Assembly: GCA_964019155.1 (NCBI GenBank)
Contig: OZ025239.1
Location: forward strand, 101,168,371-101,232,370
Source: Osedax fenrisi
Taxonomy: Eukaryota > Annelida > Polychaeta > Sabellida > Siboglinidae
Direction of reading: 5' to 3'
DNA: 64,000 nucleotides
This document shows, one piece after another, positions 40,658 through 53,034 of this stretch (its first letter is position 1; each line of letters opens with the position of its first letter). The position numbers and the translations under genes were made by a program. Under the pieces are notes generated by a model that saw only the letters and a list, made by a program, of their open reading frames with translations, searched no databases and was not told the DNA's origin.

Positions 40658-41047
40658 ATATACAGTGCGCTCTCGATATACCGGCTCTCGATACACCTGC
40701 ACATCTCTGAATGACCGATTTCTTTTCTATCTCTTCAATGATAATAATTTTCGATGAACCGGCTCTGGCGCCTAATATCTAGGCACAAAAGTCGAATTGA
40801 AATCGATATACCGGCATATATATACATATTTCCCAAAATTGCTCACTATGATTCATACTTAATTGCGAGTAATTGTTTTTATTATATTTCAATGCACTCG
40901 TATTAATACTTTAATTAAAGTTAAGTGTATACACATGACTCATGATTACTCCTAGTCTATAGAAGTCCTCCTATAGGAGTCCAATAGGATGTATAAGTGA
41001 GTGTGTATTATTATGAAATAAAATTCTATTTGGTAATCATTATAATC

Positions 41048-41488
41048 ATGTCTCTCAAACGCAAACATACACAACTGACAATAAATAATAAACTTGATAT
41101 AATAAAATATTACGAAGAAAATATGCGTTTAAGAGAAACAAGAGATTGCCGATTATTTCAATTTGAAGTGCACTTGCCATGGCAAGTAGAGATTAATCGA
41201 CGAACACTTTCTGACATAATTAATAATGCTGAGAAATGGAAAAATAATGAGATTAATATTTGTAGAAAAAGAATGAAGATGCCCAAGCACATGTTACTAG
41301 ACAAAACGTTACTCATCTGGTTTAACCAGTATAGAGAGATGAATGGAGTCATAACAGATGACATACTAAGATCGAAGGCAAAAGAGATTGGCGATACTCT
41401 AGACATACAAGATTTCACATATTCGACTGGTTACATTCAAAGATTCAAAAAACGTAATAAGATCAAATGTATTGTTCTACACTGTTAA
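41048..41488 (+). pseudogene. CENP-B/Tigger-type DNA-binding protein fragment
   Basis: From the ATG at 41048 the frame reads MSLKRKHTQLTINNKLDIIK, the start of a CENP-B N-terminal (psq-type) helix-turn-helix. A scrambled middle (about residues 25-45, probably a local frameshift) is followed by RTLSDIINN, the end of that domain. Next come LLDKTLLIWFNQYREMNGV and YIQRFKKRNKIKC, matching the second (Tc5/CENP-B) DNA-binding domain. The frame is cut at codon 144 by the TA-flanked element at 41480. The same frame resumes at 44452 with SGEIDGIDKSLITEGL and stops at 44512-44514, so even before the insertion it encoded only about 164 residues with no DDE catalytic domain. Tigger transposases are usually several hundred residues. 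A binding-only protein, or a deleted relic, are both possible. Confidence 0.8.
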
Positions 41489-42214
41489 AAATAAGGGTAT
41501 AATATTATGAAATATATGGTATAACATATGGAAATACGAGTTATACCATACAATTACGTTAAATGGTATAAGATCACATATTATATGGTATAACATTTGA
41601 TTTTTTTAGTTATACCATATAGATTAATTGAAATGGTATAAGATCACAAATTATATAGTATAACATTTGTTTTTTTTAGTTATACCATATAGCTTAATTT
41701 AAATGGTATAAGATTACGAATTATATGGTATAACATTTGTAATTTGTAGTTATACCATTAGCTATTAAATATAATGGTATAACTTTATGAATTATATGGT
41801 ATACAATATGGAAATACCAGTTATACCATAACATTTTAAAATTAAGTTTATATTTGATTGAAAATAAAATGTATAAGAATATAATTCATAATAGTATCCT
41901 TCATAATATCCTTAATATAACAGTTTACTTATTGTTGTGTTAAATTATTATAGACATAGCATGTATTGCTTCTAATTGCAATTAAACTGGTTTTCAGAAA
42001 CTATATAGATTCCCCATAGGGAAATATGTATACATATACATATTTCCTATATTTCATATACAAATACTTATAATTATTCGAGTATATGTATATATATATA
42101 TATATATAAATAATTCCATTTTATTTATTAACATATTCTATTTCAACTCTACACTCAACATGATAAGCATCTATTTTTCAACACATTACAATATACATAA
42201 GGTATTTATACTAC

Positions 42215-42258
<44 letters not shown>

Positions 42259-42368
42259 AATTATATCATATTATATATAATAATATAAAAGTTTATATAA
42301 TATATAATTTTATAATATATTTATATATTATTTATAATATATAATTAAATTGTTAGAATATAATTATA

Positions 42369-42410
<42 letters not shown>

Positions 42411-44449
42411 ATAAAGTCAAAGTTGTAGATAGGTATATCGATTAATGTAATATACATTTAAATGCATTTAGCATTACGTAACAGAAATCGATATATCTAC
42501 ATAAAACTTTAAACTAGATTTCGGTGTCTCGCTCTGTGTTAAATGCATATATGTCTATAGCCATAGCCATGTAAATGTTTATTTTTCTGGTATTTTATAT
42601 TGTTATCGTCTGTAAAGTATATTTCGTTATTTGTCTATAGAATAAATTCCACTCGGTGAGATTGCATCATTCTTCGGTTTGCATCTCATTGGGTAGGTAC
42701 TATTATTATTATTATAATTATTATTATGTTATATTATTATTATGTTCAACAGGTCTTTGCTTTGATTAATAAAATGTATAAGAACATTCACATTATTATA
42801 TACATATATATTATAAAATTATGATAACTATATGCCAATCATTAATATGCAGGAAACTGTAGAATTATTTGCAGAAATTCAAATTTCATTTAAAATATTA
42901 GAAAAACTGCCGGAGAGGAATAGTGAGTTGATGGGGATGATAAAGCATATAACGTATATACACAAATATATAGACGAATATATTGATGTACTTATCGCTA
43001 CTACGCAAACTGATCAAACAGGTAATTTAGTTATCTAATTAATAACATTAGTTAAATATCTATATAAAATAAATATGCAATTATATTTTATTAGTCCATG
43101 GATAGTATACTATATATCCATATATGGTCAATTATTTATTTTATTTTTAGTTCACAATGTAATTAAATTTAAATAATATTACTAATAGGTATATATAAAT
43201 AACGTTAACTGTTGTACAAATAATATCAATATCCTTCTTTCCTTAATCAAATATAGATTATAAAGTGTATAATTAAATATATAATATAATATTTCCTAAA
43301 ATAGATGCGGGAATCATATATTTTATGTTGGGAGTTTGCGAATTATTGAAAAATGAATTTACAATGAAAATAAAGACAAGGTTACTTAATAATTACTTAA
43401 TAACTATAGATTTAATATTATAGTTATTTTATGATTTTTCGTATGCTAATTCAAAAGTATAGTATACTCTATTATATATATAACTGCAGTAGGTAATAAT
43501 TAATATAATATATTGGATTTTTCTAATTACAATTCTAACGTATATAAAGTATACAATTATAAAGTATACTTTATATAGTATTATCATATATGATATTAAC
43601 TGTATAAAGTTTCTTATAAGATACATATTTATACTATTATATAATATATAATATTATTATTCATACTCTAGTATACTATATATATATATATATAACTTAT
43701 ATATATATTTGAATTTTAATTGCAGGAAATAATGACTCCATGGATACATGGATATATGCATATATCAGAAAAGAGGATGCTTATTATGTGTGTCGATAAT
43801 TGTTTGGTTTTCGTTCAAAATAATTTATTTCGTATTTAATTAAGTGGTATTGTTAATTTTATTTGTTTCACGTAACATGTCCTACAAACATTAATTGTTT
43901 ATGTAATTTTGTATCACGTTATTTATTTTAAAATGTATCTGTTAATAAACAATATTGTTACACCAAAATATGTGGTTTTTAGAAAATAAATTATCATTAT
44001 AAATGTCGATTCCATATATAAATTAATAATATATAATAGTAAGTTATTATAAACACTGATATACATTTAAATAAAATATAGTATACCTTTTAATAAATTA
44101 TGATATAACTTTATATAATATACATTTTAATAAATTATGGTATAACTTTAAATAAAATATAGTATAACTTTTAATAAATTATGGTATAACTTTATATAAT
44201 ATATGGTATAAATTTTAATAAATGATGGTATAACTTTATATCAAATATGGTATAACTTTTTATAAAATATGGTATAACTTTATATAATATATGGTATAAA
44301 CTATGGTATAACTTTATATTAAATATGGTATAACTTTTTATAAAATATGGTATAACTTTTTTAATTAGTTATACCGTAAATGGTATACCAGGGCGCCACG
44401 GGGTTATACCATTTTTTAATCAATGTTATACCATTTATTTCTAACAGTG
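41480..44449. mobile_element. Nested TA-flanked element with inverted arrays of GGTATAAC
   Basis: The left end CACTGTTAAAAATAAGGGTA and right end (complement CACTGTTAGAAATAAATGGT) are inverted and flanked by TA within the Tigger-like coding sequence. Behind each end lies a tandem-like array of GGTATAAC...TTATACCAT motifs: about 41500-41830 on the left and about 44085-44440 on the right, in mirrored orientation. The 2.2 kb between is AT-rich with no convincing transposase. A 68-codon frame at 42832-43038 (starting MPIINMQETVELFAEIQISF) follows a TGCAG splice-like site but is unidentified. Probably a large non-autonomous element. The superfamily is unknown beyond the TA target. Confidence 0.7.
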
Positions 44450-44856
44450 TATCTGGAGAAATTGATGGCATTGATAAATCTTTGATTACTGAAGGATTAC
44501 ATAAAGTAATTTAAAATATTAAAATAATGTAATTCAAAATAGTTTATTTTATTTAGCATTCGTTTCATACCATTATAATGATATTTTATACCATCTTATA
44601 CGAGTTTATGCCTATTTTATACCATTATAATAATTAAAAGTAGTTCATTTTATTTTATTTTGCATTCGTTATATACCTTTATAATAATATTGTATATATA
44701 TGGTATACCATTTTATACGTGTTTATACCTATTTTATACCATTATAATAAATATAATATTTAATATTCTTCTTCATATATTCTTTATTTTCTGCTAGATC
44801 GATATACCGGCACAATTCCTCATTCCCGGTGGTACCGGTATATCGAGAGCGCACTG

Positions 44857-46773
44857 TATATATGTATACTTCACCAAAACAGACCTGAATATATATCTTC
44901 TATAATTTCAATTAGTATTCATAATATGTATCTCCGTTCTATATACTACTTATTACCTTCTATACCTACCCTCTACATTTATTCTCCATTCTATCAATAT
45001 ACCTGCATGCATTATGTGCTATAGCATACCTATATCGTCCCTATAAAATAAACTACCACATAATATACGTTCAACTTAATCCATAAAATAATGTAAAGCT
45101 CTATTCAAACACATATTTTACCACTGCATATCTCTGCTCACTATTATTGTAAATATTTATAAATATTTATTAATTTAGAGTACTCTATTTATTCCTTATA
45201 ATTATTTACTTAATTTTGTCATTGATGTTTCATTGTATTGATTGCGTTATACTCTTGTGTTTTTACTCTGGCACTAATAGTCACAATAACACAATTAAAT
45301 CTAATAATATGTAGGCTACATTTAAAAACTTACTAAATTAAGTTCTTATTTAATAATTACAGTTTTCTTATCCACGACTAAGGACAGGACATGACTTCTA
45401 CTAATGAATATGTTGTGAACTTTCGAGTGATGTTCGTATCGCATCGTGGACACCATGATTCATAGACACCATGATTAATGGTTCAGGAATACAACTTGAA
45501 TTTTATATGCAATCATTGCAAAAACTTGTTTTTAAATTAATTATTTTTATATTATTAAATTGAAATCATAAAATAATGTAACACGCATTATGCTACTTAG
45601 TATGACTAAATAACTGCAGTTTCATATGAAATAGAAAATTAAAACCAGATTTATAAATAAATTCGTATTTATAATATACTATTTATCAAGTTCTTGATAT
45701 ATATATTGAAATACAAATTAAAAAATATGAACGTATTTTTATTTTATAATTAAACAAATATATCTGATATCTTTGATTCAAATATTTAAATCATTAAAAT
45801 ATAATGAAATATACCACTGAAAATTATATATTTCGAAGTACACAGAGTTACCACTGAATAGATAGAGATTAGACGACGTACTATATGTATACACTATATC
45901 ATATAGTGTTATAGTATAGTCTATATGTATACAATTGCCATGATTAATAAAATATGTATTGACTATTATTTGTTTAGTAAAGTTTATGTTATATTTATTT
46001 GTATAATATATTATATATTGTAAATTGCTATTATACTAGCATGATGACAACATCAATAGCGAGCTTTATCGACTTTACCTCTAAGTATGCGTAAAGTGTT
46101 CTCCTCTAGGAATGTGTCGGATAGGACAACTTTACATGTCATTAATATTTCATAAATCATTTTATAATAGATATTTAATATTCATTTATGTTTACAATAT
46201 CAGGTTTAGTTGAGTATACTCATACTCATATCTATAGATAATTTAAATAGGTATAATTAAACATATATGTAAATGTAGCGGTACTTATAAATTGCGATTG
46301 ACATTGTGTAGGTAATGTATACATGTTACGTGATGCATAATATATGTGTTATATATAATTATAAAACTTAGTAATACTTTATAATCATAATCATAGATTT
46401 TACCATATGTTATGGGATGACAAAACTTTCAGAGAAGCCCGTCGAAACATATGATTTTTTAAATTATATGATATTTTGTATTCAAATAAATATTATATAT
46501 ATAAAAATCAATAAATAAAATATATTATCTTTAAAATGGTGTAAGGTTCGCTACATAAAGTAAATATAAGTGTCATAAATAAGCATTTATAAATACAAGC
46601 GTATACAAATAAACATTAAAATGATAGTAGGTTAAAATGCCTAAACATTTGTTTAAACATTGATATTATTGCTCTTTATTTTTAAACTTAATTTTGAATT
46701 GTGAAGCTCCATAACTTTTGATCTACTAGATACATTTATAAGAAATTGTATAACTTAATATATATATATAGTA
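44857..46773. other. Intron 3 sequence without recognisable gene or element
   Basis: AT-rich, stops in all frames. A hairpin of CATATGTT/AACATATG with inner GAC/GTC lies at about 46404-46451. ACTTTAC/GTAAAGT forms another at about 46073-46098. I cannot assign either. Confidence 0.4.
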
Positions 46774-47747
46774 GGGGAAAGTAACCGAATATGGACAGTG
46801 CCTGAATACGGACACTCTCTGTATCTCATAAACCATAAATCCTACAAAAAAATGTTTAATGAATAAAATATTTATAATTATATAAAAAGTCAAAAAAGTA
46901 TTTTTTATTTTTTAATTACTCAAAATATTGCTGATATATCCAATAAACTGATTTTTTATTACGTTTTTAAATTTATGAAAAAAAATGTCAACTTAAAATC
47001 TTCTCATGATTATACAAATGTATCGATATAAAATATAATATTATATTATTAAAAAATAAAGCATTCTAAAATTTGTATTTTTAATTTCTATATTTGTTAT
47101 CAAATATTCATTAAGTTATAAGCATATATCTAGAGGTCATATAAGTCCCTAATACGGACACTCTATATGTCTTAATACGGACACCCTATAACCAATCAGC
47201 GCGCAGCGTATGAACAATTCGGATTTTCATTAAAATCGCGTGCGTTATAATATTAATACCACCAATAAAGCTAATTATAAAAAAATTATTATTTAGATAC
47301 TTAAATTGTATTATTAATTAAAAAATAATAAAAATAAATAAATTATTAACTAATTAAATTACCTTTAACCTTTAACCTTGAGTTTTACCACTTCTTTTAG
47401 TAGATATATCTACTATTCAGACGTGGGCATTACAATATATTTTTTATAAAATTAATTATAAATAACGTAATTGTAATTTGTCTGATTGATTCATCAATAA
47501 TATATAGTTTATCTAATGGTATATAAGGTGTCCGTATTATAATACAGGGTGTCCGTATTCGGACATGGGTACCGAATACGGACACCCCCGTTATCTATAG
47601 AATTAAAATATTAAATAAAATTTTAAAATTATAATAATATCTATAATCATATAATATTAATATATTGTAATTTTTGAATAAAAATAATGAGTCATAAAAA
47701 GTTAAGACCATTTATTGTTAAAGTGTCCGTTTTAGGTTACTTTCCCC
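46774..47747 (+). mobile_element. Palindromic TA-flanked MITE, family A copy 2
   Basis: It starts GGGGAAAGTAACCGAATATG after TA and ends with the complement of GGGGAAAGTAACCTAAAACG before TA. It is collinear with copy 1 (37607-38509) throughout, except for a roughly 75-bp insertion at 47366-47440. GTGTCCGTATT motifs cluster at about 47150-47185 and 47527-47590. No ORF of its own. Confidence 0.9.
47366..47440 (-). mobile_element. Very short 5'-truncated LINE tail inserted in MITE A2
   Basis: Relative to MITE A1, this MITE has about 75 extra bases: CCTTTAACCTTTAACCTTGA then TTTTACCACTTCTTTTAGTA, a TAGATATATCTA palindrome and CAGACGTGGG. The same sequence forms the 3' end of the LINE at 63471-64000 (- strand). 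On the - strand it ends in (GGTTAAA)n. It is therefore a LINE insertion truncated almost to its 3' end. Confidence 0.75.
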
Positions 47748-47870
47748 TATGCCCTAAAATTAAAACTTATTTATTGGAATTAATGGAAATTAGTGGAAAT
47801 TTTGTTATTTTGAAATTAGTGTTTTGTAGGTCTCATTTTCATCATCTTATAATTATCATATACTTCTATT

Positions 47871-47901
<31 letters not shown>

Positions 47902-48318
47902 CTAAACATAATTAAAATGTATTTATTCTCTTATTAATTATAGAAGTTATCATATTTTTAGTAACACAAAATGTAAATGTTCATATGTTTCGTCTGCACT
48001 TTATAAATTGATATCACTAATTTAATATATAATATCATGTTTTAGTTTATTATATAATAATTAAAAGTCAACAAAATGTAAAAGCCACATCATAGGATAA
48101 ATAATTATATGTGTGTTTAATTACCATTATTAATAATAAAGATACATGTTATATAACAAATTATATACATGTATATATTTGTATATATGTATCTTAGTGG
48201 AGTTTGATATACATAATATATTCTACATAGGTTTAGGTCATAGGTCATATATTATTTTTTAAATACCCTAGATTATCATATTATAATAAATAATAATTAT
48301 TACATAATATAAATTGCA

Positions 48319-48372
<54 letters not shown>

Positions 48373-48713
48373 ATGTATATATGTGTAGGTATACTACTTT
48401 ATACATAATATGATATATGTGCAGGTGTTTTATTATGGTATCTGAGCTGTAGTAATGTTATTTCGATCAGTATTATGATTATGATGATTATTAGTACGAT
48501 TAGACATCGCCATCAGCATACAGCCAGGTGGCAGCATGCATGCGCCAGCTTCTGTTTTATATTCGTATTAATTGATGTTATAATTATGACGAGGTTTGGA
48601 AATGTGATATTAGTGTGTGCGTATGTGTGTATGTGCTTATACATGTGTGTATATGCGTATGTGTGTTGTTTATATATATATATATATTGGTATTTGTGCA
48701 TTTATGTATATGT

Positions 48714-48755
<42 letters not shown>

Positions 48756-48950
48756 ATTAGTAGGATATCATATGTGTTTGTAGTTGTATGTATGTGTATA
48801 TGTGTATTTGGGTAAATGTGTGTAGATGTGTGTATATTTGTGTGTTTGTGTCAGCATTTGTGTGTATGTATTAGTAGTAAAATGTAATTAATCTAAATCA
48901 CAAAATCAAATATTAAATGTTCAAAGACATAATACTAATAATTAAATGAT
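47748..48950. repeat. AT-rich sequence with (TA)n and (GT)n runs
   Basis: (TA)n at about 47875-47900 and 48322-48355, the latter running into (GT)n. Another GT-rich stretch covers about 48615-48870 with a pure (GT)n at 48716-48752. Open frames in 48475-48815 are GT-repeat translations without motifs. No gene is supported. Confidence 0.6.
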
Positions 48951-49230
48951 GGCGACACATATTACAAAATTAATAAATAATTTGAAATGTGTTAATGTGT
49001 ATTAAAGAAATCTTGCAAGTGTAATATTAAACTAAGTTAATTACATTCAAGTGTGTTATTTATTTTAAATTTTGTTTGTGAGTTTTTCGTTAGTGATAGT
49101 TTGGGAAGTTTATTCCAATGATATGAGTTGTTAGTCGATTGCTTATTATTTTAAATATTACTGTAGATAATATCAAATTATTTTATCTTCAAATCCAATG
49201 TATTATCTTATATATTAAGTTTGGTATGTA

Positions 49231-50097
49231 GGGGAAATTCTCCGATTACCGACCCCTAAATGATTATTTGTAATAACTTATTCAATATTAAATATATTTA
49301 TTTGAAATTTTGTAATTAGGGTAATATTATGGCAATGTATAATGTGGCTATTTTAAATATTGGATATAATTATATTTACAAGAATAAACAGGGGGGTCGG
49401 TAATCGGATACATGTGTCTAATACCGACCCCTTATCCTATTACCGACCCCTAAAATAATCGTGGTTCAAATAATTGTAGTATTATAATATCCAATAAAAA
49501 TAGTAGATATACATAAATATAATTAATTATAACATGCACGTAATTTATATTTTATTTAATTTATGTTTTAATTGTAATATTAAATTTAAATTTAAACTCT
49601 ATAGTAATTATATTAAAATAGTGTATATTATTATTTAATATTTATTTATTAATCAGTATGTATATAATCAACTGGAAGCATTAATCCTAAATCTATATCA
49701 ATGATACACAAACAACTTACGACATATTTTAAAGTAAAATACGGATATATTTTGATTGGATATTATAAATCACATGGGGTCGGTATTAGGGTAATTTAGG
49801 TGGTCGGTAATAGGAAAATCATATGGGTTGCTATAATTAAGATATATTGGTTAATAGTTATTCAAATTAAATTATTTTGATAATATTTATAAAAATTGTA
49901 TTGGTCTACAATATTATTTACAGTATTCATTTTTCTTTTAATTAATAAAGTATTTACAATGATTTAAAAATAATTATTATTAAAATATTTAAAAAGTAAA
50001 AACAGAATATTACATTTTATCAAATAACAATTATAGGATTAAATATTTTTAAAAACAAAATACGTATTCATATTTATCATTAAATTACTAAAAGTGC

Positions 50098-50157
<60 letters not shown>

Positions 50158-50234
50158 GTTTGATATCTCTTATGGTTACTGAGATACGAGAAGAGGTCGG
50201 TATTAGGAAGGGTCGGTAATCGGGGACTTTCCCC
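49231..50234 (+). mobile_element. Palindromic TA-flanked MITE, family B copy 2
   Basis: It starts GGGGAAATTCTCCGATTACC and ends with the complement of GGGGAAAGTCCCCGATTACC, TA on both sides. Collinear with B1 at 16144-17112, with a long (TA)n expansion at about 50100-50153 near the right end. CCGACCCC/GGGGTCGG motifs lie near the ends and at about 49390-49450 and 49777-49808. No ORF. Confidence 0.9.
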
Positions 50235-50299
50235 TATATAATTTAAAGTTTTGTAAATTGGTCTGTGTTTATAGAGATGATATTTAGTGGTAATATATA

Positions 50300-50810
50300 G
50301 GGGAGGGAACGGGGTAGTGGCCGGTAATATATATGCCTCAGCATAATTATAATATATCTATAAATACTGAATTTTAAAATCCTGAATTTTATTTTGAGTT
50401 AGCTATAAATCATATAGGTCTAGAATACTGTGATTTCACTTGTATATATTATTGAATAATATTAACGATTTATTAGGTATTAAAAAAACATTAAAATAAG
50501 GCAAGTCCGGGGTAATGGCCGCTAGTATCTGAATATGCAATAGGTGTCTCGTAATGTATTCGATTTATATTTTTGTAATTATGTAATATTAAATAATTAT
50601 AGTTATGATGCATACGCACCTTATTTGATTCAGTGATTTAAATATACACACAGACTCATAATAATTTATACACACATAATAATTTTGTATATTATAGAAA
50701 TTTTGATTATCTAAATATTGTATATAGAACTTGTTATCATATTAAGCACCATTTAAGCGTTAATTAAAACCACCAGAACTCCGTTCTCGGCCACTACCCC
50801 CTTCCGTCCA
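50300..50810 (+). mobile_element. Palindromic MITE, family D copy 1 (GTAGTGGCCG motif)
   Basis: It starts GGGGAGGGAACGGGGTAGTG and ends with the complement of GGACGGAAGGGGGTAGTGGC. The TA on the left is clear and the right edge is slightly decayed. GGCC with GTAGTGG or GGTAATGG recurs near both ends and at about 50509-50522. About 0.5 kb, no ORF. A second copy begins at 63208. Confidence 0.75.
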
Positions 50811-52842
50811 CTAGTATTTAGTATGCGTTCATTTAGAAGCTTACACATAATTCTGCTTATTTGGTTTATAATTTATTTGTATTTGTTCTTGTAGTTTGTA
50901 GATTTGTAGTTTTGTAGTTTTGTAGTTTTGTGATGAGTTATGATAATCAAGATTCGATATTTTATAAGCGGAAGTTATTAAGTTGACATTTATTAGCATC
51001 ACACAATGCTTTATTCGTTTTAATTGATATAGTTTATTATTAAATTATTGTATTATTGATGGAAGTTGATTATTTAGTGATAGTTTTATTCCTCGGCTTG
51101 TGATATCAGGTTTCATATTTCTATTTCAATATTTGCTATTTGTATATGAATGAGGGGAGGTGAAATGTAATTTATAAAAGATTATGAATTATTAAATTGA
51201 AAGTAGGTTGTTGTTGTTGAATTAAAGTCATAGTTCGGTAGTTAATTTGTTTGTTTCAGTTATAGTTTATAGGAAACTATTTAAATGTGTTGATGTATAT
51301 AATTTGATATCATCAGCATACACATGATAGTTAATATTTGGTTATTTAATATTGAGTTAATAATGGATGTGTAAATAGTAAATGACCCGATACACTACCT
51401 GAGAAACTCTCACTTGAAAATTAGCGAGTTTTAAGAATTTATTGATTAGGTCAGTATATGAAGGGTATACATAATTAAGTGTATCTTTAGTTGGTAAAGT
51501 GTGATATTATCAATATATATATATATATACATGTTTAATAATGAATTTCTCTTATATGTTATTCAATATATGTTGAGGTACTATTAGGCAATGTATCTGA
51601 TATAATTGATGGTGAAGAATAATAAGTATAGAATAATTGAATAATAGAATAATTTATGATATATATAACATTCTATGTGTTCGTAAATGATTTTTATTTT
51701 GTTAATAACAAATATTAAAAAATATCATTACAAATGTTATTGTCTGATTTAGTTTTCCTTTTTGGTAAGTTATCAAAAGTATTATATAATAATTTCATGT
51801 CTTTAAATATTAATTATGTGGTAATATTAATGGGATTTTATTAATTGTATTTCATTAAAAGTACATTAGCGAGTATATATGTTTCTTGTTTCTTAATACA
51901 TTTATCTTTTTTTAAACTATTTGTTTTCCTGATTGTTCGATGAAGATCAGATAATGTTCCATCAATGACATTAATTCAACGTTATTGAAAATTAATAGTT
52001 ATATGTATTTGAAGTATGTATTGATTTATGTTATGTGTTGCAACTTCATTAGTTATTGAAGTCGATGATTGCCAGTTTATATATGTCATGTGAAGAGTTT
52101 CCATTATTAATATTTGTTTGGATACGGTTATCATATTTTCTTTTAAAGTTGAATGTTCTGTACATTTGTGATATATTTATATACTATGGCGGTATTTAAC
52201 TATTTACCTTATTAGTGTATTGGTGAAAGTATTATTAGTGATATCTAGGTCAAATGTGTTTCTTTTGTGGTGATTGGTTCATGTATGTGATGTGATGTGT
52301 AATATTGAGATCATTAAGTATGTTCGAGACTATTGATTTTTATTTAATATTGAAATCATATATTATTATTAAGTAGTAGGAGTTTCAAATATGGTTGTGA
52401 TGTTTAATTAGTTTAATATTTTAGTTAATTATTACAGCTATTCCACTACCACGTACATTTCTAGATGTGTGGCTGAAGTAGTGGGTATTAGGTGTTGCAT
52501 CAATGTAGGGCTGTAGTATCAATGCATACACACCCTATAGGGTTGTAGTATCAATGCACTTATGTGGGGTCATTATTCATCCAAGTTTCAGTGAGACAAA
52601 GTATGTATATGTTGTCGTTAATAATTAATCAGTGAATCGGGTAAGGTATGTTTTTGAGCGAGTGCGTGTTAAGTAGAGATTTACTAAGGTGATTATAATT
52701 GTGTTGTCAAGAGGTTTTCCTTTATAGTGTAATGTTACATGTGTAGATGTATGGTGAATGATATGGGTAAAGTAGGTAGGTTATACAGTTGTGTATTATA
52801 TCTAAAGGACTTGAATTTATAAATAAAGGGAATATTTATATG

Positions 52843-53025
52843 TAATATTAATTTGGCGATTATTGACTTACTTGTTTACTGGGTTGTGGATTGATTATTG
52901 TATGTTTTTGTGAGGTAACTCAATACATTATATTAGAAATAACATACAACTACCCTCCAATAACATACAATAATCAATCCATAAGCCACTAAACAAGTAG
53001 GTCAATAATCGCTAAACTAATAATA
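52843..53025. other. Large inverted repeat, arms about 65 bp
   Basis: The left arm (about 52843-52907, with GCGATTATTGACTTACTTGT and GGATTGATTATTGTATGTT) is the near-complement of the right arm (about 52960-53025, AACATACAATAATCAATCC and ACAAGTAGGTCAATAATCGC). Around 52 bp lie between them. It lies at the 5' side of the LINE carcass and 0.8 kb before receptor exon 4. It may be an inverted duplication of LINE 5' sequence or a small foldback element. A transcript would form a long hairpin. Confidence 0.7.
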
Positions 53026-53034
53026 CATACGTAT

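Larger units (their letters stand above)
40663..44856 (+). mobile_element. pogo/Tigger-like DNA transposon, non-autonomous, interrupted
   Basis: The terminal inverted repeats are CAGTGCGCTCTCGATATACC (from 40663) and its complement ending at 44856. Both are flanked by TA, the target duplication expected for Tc1/mariner/pogo elements. It encodes a CENP-B-like DNA-binding region (next entry). A second TA-flanked element occupies 41480-44449. Removing it leaves an element of about 1.2 kb, too small for a full Tigger transposase. The catalytic DDE region is absent, so this copy cannot move by itself. It lies in intron 3 of the receptor. Confidence 0.88.
48951..52740 (-). mobile_element. LINE carcass carrying two nested MITEs
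   Basis: Fragments of one - strand LINE lie in order. N-terminal endonuclease: NIYILCLTETWMNNDPT at about 52555-52620, the ILCLTETWL motif. Reverse transcriptase: a decayed VSQVV block near 51400 followed by HVYADDIKLY with YADD at 51311-51322. C-terminus: HWNKLPKLSLTKNS near 49080-49130, the LWNxLPxxL motif. Stops and frameshifts are everywhere. MITE B2 (49231-50234) and MITE D1 (50300-50810) sit inside it. The limits are approximate. Confidence 0.65.

Noticed and set aside
46050..46098. Fourth member of the AAGC/GCTTATCGA hairpin group (GAGCTTTATCGACTTTACC)
   Set aside because: The left arm needed to pair with CTTTACC is missing.
46404..46451. Hammerhead ribozyme (GATGAC...GTCGAAAC)
   Set aside because: The CTGATGA core is not present (GGGATGA instead) and the stem arrangement does not satisfy the hammerhead fold.
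48475..48815. Cys/Val-rich small proteins
   Set aside because: Translation of (GT)n and GTAT-rich simple sequence without any conserved feature.
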